27,500 bases of DNA from Symbiodinium natans (lineage: Eukaryota > Sar > Dinophyceae > Suessiales > Symbiodiniaceae). Below the pieces are notes generated by a model, which worked only from the letters and a program-made list of their open reading frames with translations, was not told the origin of the DNA and searched no databases. Shown one piece after another: positions 13,985 through 21,193 of the stretch. Position numbers and translations under genes: made by a program. Positions within the stretch are counted from its first letter, which is position 1. Every line of letters begins with the position of its first letter. The stretch lies in assembly GCA_905221605.1 (NCBI GenBank), contig CAJNDS010002697.1:162501-190000 (forward strand). The letters are read 5' to 3'.

Positions 13985-14201
13985 CTCGGGTAGAATGGAG
14001 TCGACCCCAAACCCTAAACCCCAAACCCCAAACCCCAAACCCGAAACCCGAAACCCTTAACCCTCAACCCTGCAACCCTAAACCCTAAACCCTAAACCCT
14101 AAACCCTAAACCCTAAACCCTAAACCCTAAACCCTAAACCCTAAACCCTAAACCCTAAACCCTAAACCCTAAACCCTAAACCCTAAACCCTAAACCCTAA
14201 A
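13985..14201 (+). repeat. CCCTAAA array with 18 perfect units
   Basis: CCCCAAA, CCCGAAA and CCCTCAA variants first, then 14076-14201 is 126 bp of exact CCCTAAA (18 units), the longest perfect run in the window. Confidence 0.97.
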
Positions 14202-14280
14202 GAGCCCATGTCAGGTGACTGCTGACCATAACTCGTTTATGTAACCCTGGGTGCCCTTGTAACGTACCCCTTACAAGCAG

Positions 14281-14327
14281 GGGAACTCCCTTCCCCGAGC
14301 TGCCCTTAGTTCTTTGGCGCCGCAAGG
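14281..14327 (+). CDS. Exon-like island
   Basis: Follows TTACAAGCAG and ends CGCAAGG|GTTTAGGG. 15 codons plus two bases (GNSLPRAALSSLAPQ). Weak because it is short. Confidence 0.22.
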
Positions 14328-14328
14328 G

Positions 14329-14405
14329 TTTAGGGTTTAGGGTTTAGGGTTTAGGGTTTAGGGTTTAGGGTTTAGGGTTTAGGGTTTAGGGTTTAGGGTT
14401 TAGGG
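14329..14405 (-). repeat. (TTTAGGG)11
   Basis: 77 bp of exact TTTAGGG, starting at the GT that could serve as donor for the preceding island. Confidence 0.97.
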
Positions 14406-14932
14406 TTAGGTACACAAGTTGGACCCAACAGGGCCCCAGAATTGAGACGCCCTACGGGCGAAAAGAAGAGTTGAGTTTAAAATCCAACAGCCCCACACCG
14501 AGGGTGGGGAAATACGAGGGGAACCAGATAGGCCTTTAGTACTTTAGCACACAGGGCCCGGTTGCCCTTGAAACGCTAAACCCTTCAAGCCTCAAATCCC
14601 TACTTGAAACCCGAAACCCCTAAGCTGTAAACTTTACAAACCCTAAAGCCCTAACCCCATAAGCCCTAAAACCCTGAGCCCAAAACCCTAGGCCAACCCT
14701 AAATAGCCCTAAGCCCTAAACCATGAAACCCTGAACCTCAGAGGCGCGCCGGACCAGTAGTAGTTGCTTCGTCTGAGACCCCGAGCTCTAAACCACCAAA
14801 CGACCCGAAGCCCTATCTGAAACCCTGAGAACCCGAAACCCTAAATCCTCTAAACCCTCAACCTCAAAGTCTGGGCGCCCGGTTGCGGGTCCTCGGGCCC
14901 TAGTTCCAAGTATCCCTGCCAAGGAGCCGCAG
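14406..14932 (+). repeat. Unique spacer followed by degenerate CCCTAAA
   Basis: 14406-14574 is unique sequence with no clear frame. 14575-14870 is degenerate C-rich heptamer DNA with a short unique insert at 14742-14790 (one frame reads RRAGPVVVASSETPS after CCTCAG). From about 14900 a Lys/Glu frame opens (VPSIPAKEPQ) that leads into the exon-like block at 14933. Confidence 0.6.
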
Positions 14933-14977
14933 GTGAAGGAGGAGGTGAAGGAGGCGAAGGAGGAGGTGAAGGAGGAG
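14933..14977 (+). CDS. KE-rich exon-like block A
   Basis: Fifteen codons (VKEEVKEAKEEVKEE) after GAGCCGCAG, ending GAG|GTGAATCGG. The same heptad-like K/E pattern recurs in four further blocks to 15973, always in phase 0 and always on the plus strand, with telomere-motif DNA between. Upstream the frame stays open (AKEPQ), so the block may begin earlier. Probably a charged helical protein. Confidence 0.5.
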
Positions 14978-15200
14978 GTGAATCGGGGGTTTAGGGTTTA
15001 GGTTCCAGGGTTAGGGTTTAGGTCCCAGGGTTTAGGGTTTAGGGTTTAGGTTCCACGGTTTAGGGTTAGGGTGTGGGGTAAGCCTTAGGCCGAACCCTGG
15101 ACCCTATAATAACCTCGTTGTAGGATTGGGCTTCAGGATGTTCAATACTGGATTCAACGTTCAGGCGGGAACTCCTAGTTTCGCGCACGGTTTTCCCCAG
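14978..15200 (+). other. Putative intron with TTTAGGG repeats (A-B)
   Basis: GT at 14978 to AG at 15200 (TTTTCCCCAG). Contains degenerate TTTAGGG at about 14988-15075 and unique sequence. The seven bases AGGTGAA occur at both ends (14976-14982 and 15199-15205), as for an insertion that duplicated its target, though the KE-coding repeats could also explain this. Confidence 0.45.
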
Positions 15201-15218
15201 GTGAAGGAGGAGGCCAAG
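15201..15218 (+). CDS. KE-rich exon-like block B
   Basis: VKEEAK after CCCCAG in phase 0. The donor is uncertain: GC at 15213 (GAG|GCCAAG) or GA at 15219 (AAG|GATCAA). A stop appears in frame soon after, inside the following C-rich array. Confidence 0.4.
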
Positions 15219-15299
15219 GATCAAACTAAAACCTAAACCCTCAACCCTAAACCCTCAACCCTAAACCCTCAACCCTCAACGCTAAACCCTAAACCGCAG
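15219..15299 (+). repeat. CCCTAAA/CCCTCAA array, putative intron B-C
   Basis: About 80 bp of CCCTCAA and CCCTAAA units ending AAACCGCAG at 15299. The array occupies almost the whole interval between two KE blocks. Confidence 0.7.
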
Positions 15300-15380
15300 G
15301 CTCCGGAGGCCAAGATGGACGCCGTGGTGGCAGCCGTGGCGGAGGCTGCGGAGGCGGCGAAGGAGGACATCAAGGAAGAG
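15300..15380 (+). CDS. KE/A-rich exon-like block C
   Basis: Exactly 27 codons in phase 0 (APEAKMDAVVAAVAEAAEAA, then KEDIKEE) between CCGCAG and a GC donor (GAG|GCCGGTA). The A-x-x-A spacing is typical of an amphipathic coiled coil or LEA-like helix. Same length as block E. Confidence 0.5.
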
Positions 15381-15741
15381 GCCGGTACACCAGACCCTTA
15401 CAGGAAGGGTTTGAGGGTTTTTGGGGCCCCTAAACCCTAAACCCTAAACCTTAAACTGAAAACCCCCTAAACCCTAAGCCCGAACTCTAAACCCTCAAAA
15501 CCCCTTCAACCTCCCGAGCTCCGAAACCCGCAGCCCTTGCAGTCGGAAAGGACTCCCCCCCCCAAAACCCGAAGCCCGAGATCCTCATGTCAGGGTTGAG
15601 GGTTTAGGGTTTAGGGTTTAGGGTTTAGGGTTTAGGGTTTAGGGTTTAGGGTTTAGGGTTTAGGGTTTAGGGTTTAGGGTTGAGGGTTCAGGGTTGAGGT
15701 GGACCGACCGCCGCGGGTGCTTGGGCCCTTCTCTCGGTCAG
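15381..15741 (+). other. Putative intron C-D with inverted telomeric arrays
   Basis: Contains CCCTAAA-type units at about 15428-15500, a Pro-rich C-run stretch, then 77 bp of exact TTTAGGG (11 units, 15603-15679). Ends CTCTCGGTCAG. Confidence 0.45.
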
Positions 15742-15768
15742 GTGGCCAAGGAAGAGGAGGTGAAGGAG
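15742..15768 (+). CDS. KE-rich exon-like block D
   Basis: Nine codons in phase 0 (VAKEEEVKE) after GGTCAG. Ends at a GA donor (GAG|GAGCTACCC); GA-AG introns are known in dinoflagellates. Confidence 0.42.
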
Positions 15769-15773
15769 GAGCT

Positions 15774-15889
15774 ACCCTAAACCCTAAACCCTAAACCCTA
15801 AACCCGAAACCCTAAACCCTAAACCCTAAACCCTAAACCCCAAACCCTAAACCCCAAACCCCAAACCCTAAACCCTAAACCCTAAACCC
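15774..15889 (+). repeat. CCCTAAA array flanked by an 8-bp direct repeat
   Basis: 116 bp of CCCTAAA with CCCGAAA and CCCCAAA variants. GAGGAGCT occurs immediately on both sides (15766-15773 and 15890-15897). Removing the array and one copy restores an uninterrupted KE frame. This is the clearest insertion footprint among the arrays. Confidence 0.85.
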
Positions 15890-15892
15890 GAG

Positions 15893-15973
15893 GAGCTGAA
15901 GGAGGAGCTGAAGGCGGAGGTGGCCGGCGTCACCGAGAAAGTCAAGGAGGAGCTCAAGGAGTTCAAGGCTGAG
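15893..15973 (+). CDS. KE-rich exon-like block E
   Basis: Exactly 27 codons in phase 0 (ELKEELKAEVAGVTEKVKEE, then LKEFKAE) after CCCGAG, ending at a GC donor (GAG|GCCACG) that runs into TTTAGGG. It is the best coding candidate outside the retrotransposon: regular charged heptads, same phase and length as block C. A possible terminal piece follows AAG near 16152 (EVENDWSTCPGR). Confidence 0.5.
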
Positions 15974-15982
15974 GCCACGACG

Positions 15983-16135
15983 TTTAGGGTTTAGGGTTTA
16001 GGGTTGAGGGTTTAGGGTTTAGGGTCTAGGGTCTAGGGTTGAGGGTTTAGGGTTGAGGGTTTAGGGTTTAGGGTTTGGGGTCTTGTTCGGTGGCTTACGT
16101 CAGGGCTTGGTAGGGTTTAGGGTTTAGGGGTGAAG
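15983..16135 (-). repeat. TTTAGGG array with TTGAGGG and TCTAGGG variants
   Basis: Runs to about 16078, then unique sequence and two further units at 16112-16130. Confidence 0.92.
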
Positions 16136-16466
16136 GGTTGGTTTAAGTAGGAAGGAGGTGGAGAATGACTGGTCTACCTGTCCAGGGCGGACGGATTCCT
16201 GTACGAGTATTAGAGACTTTTAGGATGGAACCAGTAAGGTTGGCAGACGGATTTCTGGCCCTCTCGCCATTTCGGCAGGCAGAGCTCTGTTTAGGGTACT
16301 GCCTCCTAGCAGACATCGTTTCCGTGGTCACGGATGGGCATGAAATTGCTTGCGGTACATGCCTTCCATATTTTGTGCCAACGTAGTTTGTAGACTACCC
16401 ATTTCCTTCATCTTTTGAAGCCTCGTTGTAAGACCATTCTGCCTTCTAATTGCTGCTGTGCTTCGA
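16136..16466 (+). other. Unique block with a 73-codon ORF
   Basis: ATG at 16165 to TAG at 16386 encodes 73 aa (MTGLPVQGGRIPVRVLETFR, later EIACGTCLPYFVPT). It has no low-complexity bias and mixed hydrophobic content, but no recognised domain and an overlapping minus-strand frame. Could be a small gene or an exon; weak. Confidence 0.22.
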
Positions 16467-16543
16467 ATAGGGTTTAGGGTTTAGGGTTTAGGTTTAGGGT
16501 TTAGGGTTTCGGGTTTAGGGTGTAGGGTTTAGGGAGGGTTTAG
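16467..16543 (-). repeat. TTTAGGG array ending in a candidate acceptor
   Basis: TTTAGGG units with TTTCGGG and TGTAGGG variants. The final unit reads TTTAG|GGC, where the heptamer itself could be the 3' splice site for the island at 16544. Confidence 0.9.
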
Positions 16544-16635
16544 GGCATCGCGTTGGAGGTCGCCGTGACGGATGCAGCCTTGCCGGGTGAGGCCTCACAT
16601 GTGCGAGTTTGGGGCTTCCGAGTTCGCCTGCCACC
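16544..16635 (+). CDS. Exon-like island ending at GTAAACCC
   Basis: Thirty codons plus CC (GIALEVAVTDAALPGEASHV, then RVWGFRVRLP) between TTTAG|GGC and CC|GTAAACCCTCAACCC. Both splice signals would be supplied by telomere-motif DNA. The island at 16779 continues in the matching phase. Balanced amino-acid composition argues for coding. Confidence 0.4.
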
Positions 16636-16742
16636 GTAAACCCTCAACCCTCAACCCTCAACCCTAAACCCTAAACCCTAAACCCCAAACCCCAAACCCC
16701 AAACCCCAAACCCCAAACCCCAAACCCCAAACCCTAAACCCA
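16636..16742 (+). repeat. CCCTCAA/CCCTAAA array with (CCCCAAA)7
   Basis: Begins GTAAACCC. Three CCCTCAA, then CCCTAAA, then seven exact CCCCAAA units (16683-16731): another homogenised variant block. Confidence 0.95.
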
Positions 16743-16778
16743 CCTCCTTGGGTGTTTTAGGATTGCAGGCGGTTGCAG

Positions 16779-16825
16779 GCCCTCTGAAATCGTGCTTAGG
16801 ATTTCTGGGCCTTTTGGGGACCCAA
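16779..16825 (+). CDS. Exon-like island continuing 16544-16635
   Basis: After GGTTGCAG. Its first base completes the split Pro codon left at 16635, then reads PSEIVLRISGPFGDP to a GC donor (CAA|GCTGCAAACCC). In-phase continuation over a CCCCAAA-rich interval supports a telomeric intron here. Confidence 0.38.
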
Positions 16826-16875
16826 GCTGCAAACCCTAAGCCCGAAACCCAGTCGCCCCCTCCCCCTCTTTCTTC

Positions 16876-16937
16876 ACAGGGTTTGGGGTTTAGGGTTTAG
16901 GGTTTACGCCCAACCTCCACTCTCCCCCCTGAGCCCT
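16876..16937 (-). repeat. Short TTTGGGG/TTTAGGG array
   Basis: Three to four units to about 16907 after TTCTTCACAG, then a short C-rich stretch. Confidence 0.8.
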
Positions 16938-17252
16938 ATGCATGTGGAATATAGGGTTGAGGGTCTTGTTTGCAAGGCCTCTACGATAAGCCTTGCCTGT
17001 GAAGGAGTGCAGAAGCAAGTCCTGGTGCAGGTTCCGTGTTTGTTCGTGTGCGGCTTAGAGCTTGACAGTTTTTTGAGCCATTCCGTCCCAGGCCAAGACA
17101 CCGACCTGCAATCTCTTCGGCATGTGTGGTCTATGAAAAGCTGCTCCAGCACAGTACAGATGTGTCTTGTGGGCGGCGGACGAACCTTTGCAACCAAGAG
17201 GTTGAGTGACAAGGGGGTCTTGTGCCGCTCCAGTACAGAGGAGCTGCTTTGA
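16938..17252 (+). CDS. Unidentified 104-codon ORF
   Basis: ATG at 16938, TGA at 17250. Mixed composition with nine Cys (MHVEYRVEGLVCKASTISLA at the start, RLSDKGVLCRSSTEELL at the end). No recognised domain. It overlaps long minus-strand open frames, so openness alone is not evidence. It lies left of the hairpin at 17318. Confidence 0.25.
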   Translation: MHVEYRVEGLVCKASTISLACEGVQKQVLVQVPCLFVCGLELDSFLSHSVPGQDTDLQSLRHVWSMKSCSSTVQMCLVGGGRTFATKRLSDKGVLCRSSTEELL

Positions 17253-17317
17253 GCTTTTGGCCTGGAGCCTCTCCCGCATGATTTTGTGTTACAAGCTCCA
17301 GGGGCAGAAGCTACTAT

Positions 17318-17414
17318 TTGCTTAAGAACCCCCAAAAAGGTAATACTCCCTATATTCCCCTTATAGGGTAAATTGTTTTTGTACTTTATTTTGGGGTGGG
17401 GGGTTCTTAAGCAA
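17318..17414. mobile_element. Hairpin (MITE-like) element, 97 bp
   Basis: Perfect 16-bp inverted repeats TTGCTTAAGAACCCCC (17318-17333) and its complement (17399-17414) around an AT-rich centre. Weaker pairing extends outward (CTCCAG on both sides). No clear target duplication. Confidence 0.5.
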
Positions 17415-17640
17415 TTGGTAGGAAGGCTCTGGAGAAATTCACCTGGCCCACGGATGCTGGTGTCAGCTGCAGTTCCGCATGTTCCGTGCACGTCTGGGGC
17501 CGGCCCATGGTTGCAACGATGCTTGTGACTAAGGCAGCCCTTCCCTGCAACACGGCCGGCTTCGCTGAAGTGAAACCCGCGACCCTCAACCCTCAATCCT
17601 CAACCCTAAACCCTAAACCCCGAACCCTACACCCTAAGCT
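17415..17640 (+). other. Unique stretch and short CCCTAAA array
   Basis: 17415-17575 is unique. A plus frame after CAGCTGCAG (near 17473) is open through MVATMLVTKAALPCNTAGFA into the array. 17578-17640 is CCCTCAA/CCCTAAA. Weak exon candidate only. Confidence 0.2.
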
Positions 17641-18027
17641 CCGAAACTCTCAAGATCTTCTACGCCGTGCTGCTGGGATGTGCCCCAAGGAGACTGTGAA
17701 AATGCCGCAAAGACTCGGAGGACACACGCCAAAAGGCCACGTGCACCTGTTTTGTCTGGTGTGTTGGGGTTTGAGGGTCATGAGCCCTCAAACCCTACTT
17801 TAACACGAAATGACCCAAGCCCTAAGCCCTAAACCCACAAACAAAACCCCAGAACCCTGAGTTTCCCTTTATCCCCCCCCCCCCCCCCAAAGTCTGGTTT
17901 CGTCGCCCTAAATTACCCCCGCATGAGCCTGTCGGGTTCTTCGGGGCCCTCCCGCAAGCAAACCCTGCGCCCCAACCGCCCACCCAAAATGCACCCAAAA
18001 GCCGAAACTCCAAGAACGACTGCAAAA
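17641..18027 (+). other. Unique stretch with a poly-C tract
   Basis: Unique sequence with scattered CCCTAA fragments and a run of about 16 C at 17873-17888. Open frames in both strands cross it; none has a recognisable domain. Confidence 0.3.
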
Positions 18028-18165
18028 ATGGCTCGAGACTCCCCTCCCCAGCCTATGCAGAGTTGCGACAAGCCTGGCAGCTTCCCAGTTTTGATCGCCA
18101 TGGGCTGCACTGGATCTGCCGACCGGCCACAGTGCCTTTACTTATCGCTGGTGCAGGGGCCGGGG
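18028..18165 (+). repeat. Duplicated segment, copy A (no telomeric array)
   Basis: Homologous to 24158-24402: shared ATGGCTCGA start, GAGTTGC, CCCAG|TTTT and a block from 18097 (GCCATGGGCTGC) with 25 of 27 bases identical. Copy B is split by a TTTAGGG array where this copy has CTTCCCAG. Part lies in a 130-codon open frame, but indels between copies shift frame, so coding is unresolved. Confidence 0.7.
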
Positions 18166-18690
18166 TTGAGGCTTTGGTGTTTGAGGGTGTTTTTTTTGGG
18201 TGTAGTGGCTGAAAAACCTAAACCTGACCCCGCCGGCCAAAAACCCTATTTTGTGGTTCAGGTGTTTGGGGTTATGCGAGGGGGGTCGAGGGTCCAGCTG
18301 CTGACGACCCTTTAGTCCCAACAGCAGCATGTGCCCAACAAACCCCGCTGTGTGGTTTCGCTGGGGCAAGTGGCGCTCAATCGAAGTCGCTAAGATGTTG
18401 GGCCCTCAGCCCTGAACCCTCAGCCCTGAGCCCCAAGGCCTAAGCCCTAAGCCCTAAGCAGCCCTAAGCCAAAAGCCCTAAGCCCAAAGCCCGAAGCCCT
18501 CCATCCCCTCGGCTTTTGCGGTTGAGGGGTTGATGGGTTTAGGCGTTGAAATTGAGGTGCTTTTCGGGATTGGGGGGTTTACGATATTCGGAGCTTGTTG
18601 GAGTCCTCATTAAAAAGGGGATCCTATTATTTCGGGGTATATATTCGGGGTCCCTGACTATCGTAAAACCCCTTTTTTTAGGCCCGGAGA
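18166..18690 (+). other. Unique stretch, CCCTAAG repeats and a weak foldback
   Basis: 18166-18400 is unique. 18405-18500 holds CCCTAAG/CCCTGAG-type units. 18608-18682 has TAAAAAGGGG...CCCCTTTTTTTA arms that could pair around an AT-rich centre. No gene called. Confidence 0.4.
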
Positions 18691-18691
18691 A

Positions 18692-18761
18692 CCCTAAACC
18701 CTAAACCCTAAACCCTAAACCCTAAACCCTAAACCCTAAACCCTAAACCCTAAACCCTAAA
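18692..18761 (+). repeat. (CCCTAAA)10
   Basis: 70 bp of exact CCCTAAA, followed by CCCTAACCCC. Confidence 0.97.
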
Positions 18762-18789
18762 CCCTAACCCCTAACATCCAGGATCCCAG

Positions 18790-18853
18790 GAGAAGGGGAT
18801 GGCGTTTCCGCATCCTTTGCCAACGTCCAGGATGCGCCGGGCTAAGGGTGGGG
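18790..18853 (+). CDS. Exon-like island, duplicate of 25307-25388
   Basis: After GATCCCAG, reads EKGMAFPHPLPTSRMRRAK, then GGVR and TAG unless spliced near AAG|GGTGGG. The first 57 bases match 25307-25363 at 49 positions without any indel, and the flanking CCAGGA-CCCAG is shared. Absence of indels over 57 bases in both copies fits an exon. Confidence 0.4.
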
Positions 18854-18881
18854 TTCGGTAGCTCAGCCTTTAAGGCCTAAA

Positions 18882-18985
18882 CCCTAAACCCTAAACCCTA
18901 AACCCTAAACCCTAAACCCTAAACCCTAAACCCTAAACCCTAAACCCTAAACCCTAAACCCCAAACCCTAAACCCTAAACCCTAG
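18882..18985 (+). repeat. (CCCTAAA)11 and variants
   Basis: 18882-18958 is 11 exact units, then CCCCAAA and three more units, abruptly meeting TAGGGTGG in the opposite sense near 18983. Confidence 0.96.
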
Positions 18986-19525
18986 GGTGGTAGGGTGTAG
19001 GGTTTCAGAGTTCAGGGTGTAGGGGCTCAAAGTTGCTAAATCTGCAAGATGATTGCCTAGACTGCCATTCATAAGATGACTGTTGCTAGGCCATACTGGT
19101 GCCCCTGAGGGGCTGCTGGCGACCTTCATCCCGAGTCTATGTCGGTCCTGTCTCCAAGTGCTACTGCGGATTAGGCTTGAGTTTGGGGTGGCTCATAGTG
19201 CTGGGGGGCTTACCACCGGTACCCCGAAAACCCACCCTCAGCCCAAATCCTGCAACTAGGGCAGCATCGAGCAAACTGCGCCCCAACGACGAAACCCCAC
19301 CTTCCCTACTCCCCAACTCCCCAAGCCCACTCGACTAAAAGAACCCTTGAACAACTCCCCTGACGAAAGTATGATCAGAGGCTTAAGTATGAAGAATCAG
19401 ACCATACGGTTCTTAAGATGTTCGTGGAAGCAGCAGCTAGCCACCTGTAGCCGTCCTTCATGAAACCCTGAATGGAAGCACCACAACTGCAATCACGCAC
19501 GCGAAATTGCGAAGCCCAAAAAACC
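18986..19525 (+). other. Unique stretch
   Basis: A plus frame from about 19099 to TAA at 19338 is open (VPLRGCWRPSSRVYVGPVSK, then CYCGLGLSLGWL); it lacks an ATG and ends in a Pro/Ser-rich tail. The remainder to 19525 shows nothing recognisable. Confidence 0.25.
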
Positions 19526-19613
19526 TAAACCCTAAACCCTAAACCCTAAACCCTAAACCCTAAACCCTGAACCCTGAACCTAAACCCTCAGCCCTAAGCC
19601 CAAGACAAGGGTA
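19526..19613 (+). repeat. CCCTAAA array
   Basis: About five exact units, then CCCTGAA and CCCTAAG variants, followed by a poly-C tract near 19616-19629. Confidence 0.93.
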
Positions 19614-19631
19614 CACCCCCCCCCCCCCCAG

Positions 19632-19707
19632 CCAGTACGAGGCGTGCATGGAGCCACTCAAAGCCGAGTCGAGACCACTCCCCGCTTTGTTGACGAACTT
19701 GGAGCAG
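19632..19707 (+). CDS. Exon-like island after a poly-C tract
   Basis: About 14 C followed by AG give a strong pyrimidine-tract acceptor. The frame gives one base plus 25 codons (QYEACMEPLKAESRPLPALL, then TNLEQ) to a GC donor (CAG|GCTTTGG), then TTTAGGG. Bracketed by CCCTAAA on the left and TTTAGGG on the right. Confidence 0.38.
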
Positions 19708-19721
19708 GCTTTGGGGTGCTT

Positions 19722-19750
19722 CGGGTTTCGGGTTTAGGGTTTAGGGTTAG
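19722..19750 (-). repeat. Short TTTCGGG/TTTAGGG array
   Basis: About four units closing the island at 19632-19707. Confidence 0.85.
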
Positions 19751-19858
19751 AGCATGGGGCTTAAGGGTTTGTTCATCTGTTTCTATTCTATTCCCTGCGT
19801 GAGATTATACGTCAACCATTCTCCATGCCCAGGCTCCTCACCCGGCCTGTGTCCCTCG

Positions 19859-20015
19859 GAGGTTCATGGTACCTCTTAACCAAATATGCCGGTACTTACA
19901 GCCCACCTATAATTTAGGGTTTAGGGTTTAGGGTTTAGGGTTCAGGGTGCCCCAATATGGTTGTAAGGACAGTTATAAGTTCAGTTAGAATTGGTTAATA
20001 GGTACCAGGAACCTC
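19859..20015. mobile_element. Foldback enclosing a TTTAGGG array
   Basis: GAGGTTCATGGTACCTCTTA at 19859 and its imperfect complement ending at 20015 pair at 23 of 26 positions. Between the arms lies a TTTAGGG array (19913-19948). A hairpin element carrying telomeric repeat as cargo, or an array inserted into a hairpin element. Confidence 0.45.
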
Positions 20016-20214
20016 TAAGTATGAGAGTCCTGCGGAGGGTCTTTTGCCCAGTATCCCTGGAGTTCCCACCCCCAGAAGAGAGTAGTGTAGGGGCCTTAGA
20101 ATAGGGTTTTGGGGTTTTCCTGGAGGGACCATAAGGGAACGCCATTGGTAACTATTCCCACCCCCAGAGTGCACTGACGACAAAAATCCTGCGGCGAGTC
20201 TCCTTTCAGCCCTG
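20016..20214. other. Unique stretch
   Basis: CCCACCCCCAGA occurs twice (near 20067 and 20158), spaced about 91 bp. No coding frame of interest. Confidence 0.3.
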
Positions 20215-20346
20215 TAGGGTTTAGGGTTTAGGGTTTAGGGTTTAGGGTTAGGGTAGGGTTTTAGGGTTTAGGGTTTAGGGTTTTCTGGTTTAGGGTGTAA
20301 GGTTAAGGGTTTAGACTTTAGGGCTTCAGGTTTAGGGTTTAGGGTC
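20215..20346 (-). repeat. TTTAGGG array
   Basis: About eight good units, then degenerate (TTTTAGGG, TGTAAGG, CTTCAGG). Confidence 0.92.
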
Positions 20347-20400
20347 CAAACAAAAGCGGGCAGGACTCCAGCATTAACCTTGCGGTGGAGGACCGAAGTA

Positions 20401-20402
<2 letters not shown>

Positions 20403-20438
<36 letters not shown>

Positions 20439-20650
20439 TTTTTTTTTGTTTTGTGTTTTGACTAAGATGATTGTTAATAAGATCATCATTGTTATGTGTT
20501 ATGAGTACAAGTTCTGGAGTATACAAACTAGTTACTCTCCTATTGATTCGTGTACTGTAGTTTAAGTAAGTTCAATAACTTTTTCAATTATTGGAGTTAT
20601 TATTGTATTGTTTTTTTTTTTTTTTTGCGTGTTTTTGTTGGGGGGGGGGG
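20403..20650. other. AT-rich island between homopolymers
   Basis: 35 T in a row (20403-20437), then T-rich DNA, AT-rich unique sequence with a small foldback (AATAACT...AGTTATT), 17 T near 20611-20627 and about 11 G. Composition is unlike the GC-rich surroundings. A retroposed tail or foreign insert is possible; no gene is seen. Confidence 0.5.
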
Positions 20651-20711
20651 AGGGCTTGGGCGCTACCGAGCTCCATTCCGTCTGATGTCAGTTCTTTTTT
20701 CGGGGTTAAGC

Positions 20712-20828
20712 GTTTCAGGGGTTTAGGGTTTTAGGGTTTAGGGTTAGAGGGTTTTAGGGTTTAGTGTTTAGGGTTTTAGGGTTTAGGGTTTAGGGCTTTA
20801 GGGTCATAGGGTTAGAGGGTTTTAGGGC
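20712..20828 (-). repeat. TTTTAGGG/TTTAGGG array
   Basis: Alternating 7-mers and 8-mers with TTAGAGGG variants. Confidence 0.88.
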
Positions 20829-20904
20829 CCTTGTGGCTACCCCCAAGACTGACTCCTAAGCCCTCAGCCCGAACCCTAAATCATAAGGCCTTGATCTCCA
20901 AAGA

Positions 20905-21045
20905 CCCTAGACCCTAGACCCTAGACCCTAGACCCTAAACTCTAAACCCTAAACCCTAAACCCTAAACCCTAAACCCTAAACCCTAAACCCTAAACCCTA
21001 AACCTAATCCTCGAACCGTAAACCCTAAACCCTAAACCCCAAACC
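20905..21045 (+). repeat. CCCTAGA block then CCCTAAA array
   Basis: Four consecutive CCCTAGA units switch to about nine CCCTAAA units, then degenerate to CCCCAAA. Contains GTAAACCC at 21018. Confidence 0.95.
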
Positions 21046-21053
21046 CCGAACAG

Positions 21054-21128
21054 GATGGGCGACTCATGGTTTCCATCCGCAAGAAACGTGTCAGGATGCA
21101 TAGGCGCATGCTAGGGCCAGCCAGTTGA
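21054..21128 (+). CDS. Exon-like island, basic C-terminal tail
   Basis: After CCCGAACAG, 24 codons to TGA at 21126-21128 (DGRLMVSIRKKRVRMHRRML, then GPAS). Strongly basic, Arg/Lys/Met-rich, as in C-termini of some ribosomal or mitoribosomal proteins, but I do not recognise it. Bracketed by CCCTAAA and TTTAGGG arrays. A terminal exon is the simplest reading. Confidence 0.35.
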   Translation, partial: DGRLMVSIRKKRVRMHRRMLGPAS

Positions 21129-21144
21129 CCGCAGGGCTGCGGGG

Positions 21145-21193
21145 TTTAGGGTTTAGGGTTTAGGGTTTAGGGTTTAGGGTTTAGGGTTTAGGG
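21145..21193 (-). repeat. (TTTAGGG)7
   Basis: 49 bp of exact units, then TCTAGGGG. Confidence 0.96.

Noticed and set aside
20268-20565. Lys-rich or Phe-rich small proteins
   Set aside because: They are translations of the T35 homopolymer.
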